Assembly: GCF_000002075.1 (NCBI RefSeq)
Contig: NW_004798406.1
Span: 51,716 to 115,715 of the forward strand
DNA length: 64,000 nt
Reading direction: 5' to 3'
Origin: Aplysia californica
Lineage: Eukaryota > Mollusca > Gastropoda > Aplysiida > Aplysiidae
The translations under genes were made by a program, and so were the position numbers. Within the stretch, counting starts at the first letter, position 1; every line of letters begins with the position of its first letter. Below, piece after piece: positions 62,101 through 64,000 of the stretch. A model generated the notes under the pieces. The model did not search any database. It saw only the letters and a list, made by a program, of their open reading frames with translations, and had not been told where the DNA came from.

Positions 62101-64000
62101 AATAATCCACAGTATTTTTTTAAGCTCATTCCTAATATTTTCTAGCTCATCCACAATATTTTCTAGCTCATTCCTAGTAATTTATAGCTCATCCGTAATA
62201 TTTTCTAGCTCATCCCCAGTATTTTCTAGCTCATCCCCAGTATTTTTGAGCTTATTGCTAATATTTTATTGGCCATCCCTAGTGTATTCATAATTATTCT
62301 TACTATTTTCTAGCTCATCTTATTATATTTTAGCTAATCTCCAGTATTATCTAGCTCACACATATTCTTTTCTAGCTCTTCCCCAGTATTTTCTAGCTCA
62401 TCCACAACTTTTTTTTTCTAACTCATCTTATTATTATTTAGCTGATTCACAGTGTTTTCTTGCTCATCTGTCATATTTTTTAGCTCTTCCCCAGTGTTTT
62501 GTAGATTATCCCCTGTATTTTTTTTTAGCTCATCCTTGATATTTTCTACCTCATTCCCAGTATTTTCTAGAGCATCCATACTATTTTCTAGATTACCCCT
62601 ATTACTTTCCAGCGTATCCAAAATATTTTCTAGCTCACCCCCATTATTTTCTAGGTCGTCCGTAATATTTTCTAGCTTATCCGTAATATTTTCTAAGTCA
62701 TCCCCAGTACTTTCTAGCTCATTCCTAATATTTTCTAGATCATCCCTAATATTTTCTAGATCATCCCTAATATTTTCTAGCTCATCCCTAGTATTTTCTA
62801 TATTTTTTTCTTGCTAATCTTTTTTTTTTTTATAGCTTATCTCCAGTATTTTCTAATTCACTCATAATATTTTCTAGCTCTTCCATAGTATTTTAAAAAT
62901 ATCCCCAGTATTTTCTAGCTCATCCACAGTATTAAAAAAACCCTATACTTTTTATTTTCTAGCTCATCTTATTATTTTTTAGCTCATCCACAGTATTTTC
63001 AAGCTCATCTGTTATATTTTTTAGCTCTTCCCCAGTATTTTATATGTCATACACAGTATTTTTTTTTAGCTCCTCTCTAATATTTTCTAGCTCATCCACA
63101 ATATTTTCTAGCGCATTCCTAGTAATTTATAGCTCATCAGTAATATTTTTTTGATTATCCCTATTAATTTATAGCTAATCGCTAATATTTTCTAGCTCAT
63201 ACACAGTATTTTAAAAATCATATTTATTATTTTCTAGCTGATCCTACATTTTTTCTAGCTCGTTCCAAGTACTTTTTACCGTATCCCAAATTTTTTCTGT
63301 CTCATCCCTAATAATTTTTTAGCTCCTCCCCAGTATTTTCTAGCTCATCGCTAATATTTTCTAGGCCGTCCATAGTATTTTCTTAATTATTTTTACTATT
63401 TTTTAGCTCTTCTTATTTTTTAGCTGATCTCCAGTATTATCTAGCTCACCCATAATATTTTCTAGCTCTTCCACGGTATTTTCTACATCATCCCCAGTAT
63501 TTTCTAGCTCATCCATAGTATTAAAAAATATTATACTTATTTTTTCTAGCACATCTTATTATTTTTTAGCCCATCTACAGTATTTTCTACTCATCTGTAA
63601 TATTTTTTAGCTCTTCCCCAGTATTTTGTAGGTCATCCGGAATATTTTCTAGCTTATCCGTAATATTTTCTAGGTCATCTCCAGAATTCTCTAGCTCATC
63701 CCTAATATTTTCTAGATCATCCCTAATATTTTCCAGCTCATCCCTAATATTTTCTAAATTATTCTTATTTTTATCTTGCTTATCTTATTATTATTTTTTA
63801 GCTCATCTCCAGCATTTTCTAGCTCCCCCATAATATTTTCTAGCTCTTCCATAGTATTTTAAAAATCATCCCCAGTATTTTCTAGCTCATCCACAGTATT
63901 TAAAAAAATCATACTTTTATTTTCTAGCTCATCTTATTATTATTTAGCTGATCCACAGTATTTACTAGTACATCCTTATTATTTTTTTGCCCATCCCCAG
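62101..64000. repeat. 21-bp satellite, third block
   Basis: Original orientation resumes. It contains the reverse complement of the higher-order unit from the inverted block, so the 60.8-64 kb region is an imperfect large palindrome. Continues past the right edge. Confidence 0.92.

Noticed and set aside
54202-62817. ENTxDEL heptad frames as genes
   Set aside because: Satellite with frequent stops, no start/splice context, repeated in both orientations. Kept as a finding only.

Overview
The window looks like nuclear DNA of an invertebrate animal, most likely a mollusc and probably a gastropod. This rests on spliced genes with GT/AG introns, an animal USP9X and an animal EMC5 gene, tRNA-derived SINEs whose tail hairpin recalls the SINE families described from snails and bivalves, CR1-like LINE ends, many MITEs and very abundant minisatellites. 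The species is not identifiable from sequence alone.

Positions 967-37947 (minus strand) hold 45 coding exons of a USP9X / fat facets deubiquitinase. I traced the exons by translating on the minus strand, aligning from memory to the vertebrate protein and placing GT/AG boundaries. The phases of all 45 exons agree, giving one uninterrupted reading of 6186 nt (2062 codons). The model runs from the initiator ATG through the helical scaffold, a ubiquitin-like segment and the whole USP catalytic domain. The last ~450-500 residues must lie left of the window. Positions 50972-53439 (minus strand) hold three exons of EMC5 (MMGT1), a small two-helix subunit of the ER membrane protein complex. Its last exon was not found; an assembly gap lies at 47024-47210.

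The USP9X introns carry about 28 copies of one ~180-bp SINE-like repeat, nearly all in the same orientation, plus full-length tRNA-headed SINEs, MITEs and minisatellites. Several minisatellites include or abut exon edges, so splice donors or acceptors have been copied, up to 17 times for one exon. The 13 kb between the genes holds tandem repeats, MITEs and one scaffold gap, with no recognisable gene. From about 53690 to the right edge the window is a degenerate 21-bp satellite. It switches orientation twice and is interrupted by a 944-bp TIR element flanked by TA.

The two genes are on the same strand, EMC5 upstream of USP9X. They act in different processes (membrane protein insertion and ubiquitin removal), and nothing in the sequence suggests co-regulation.
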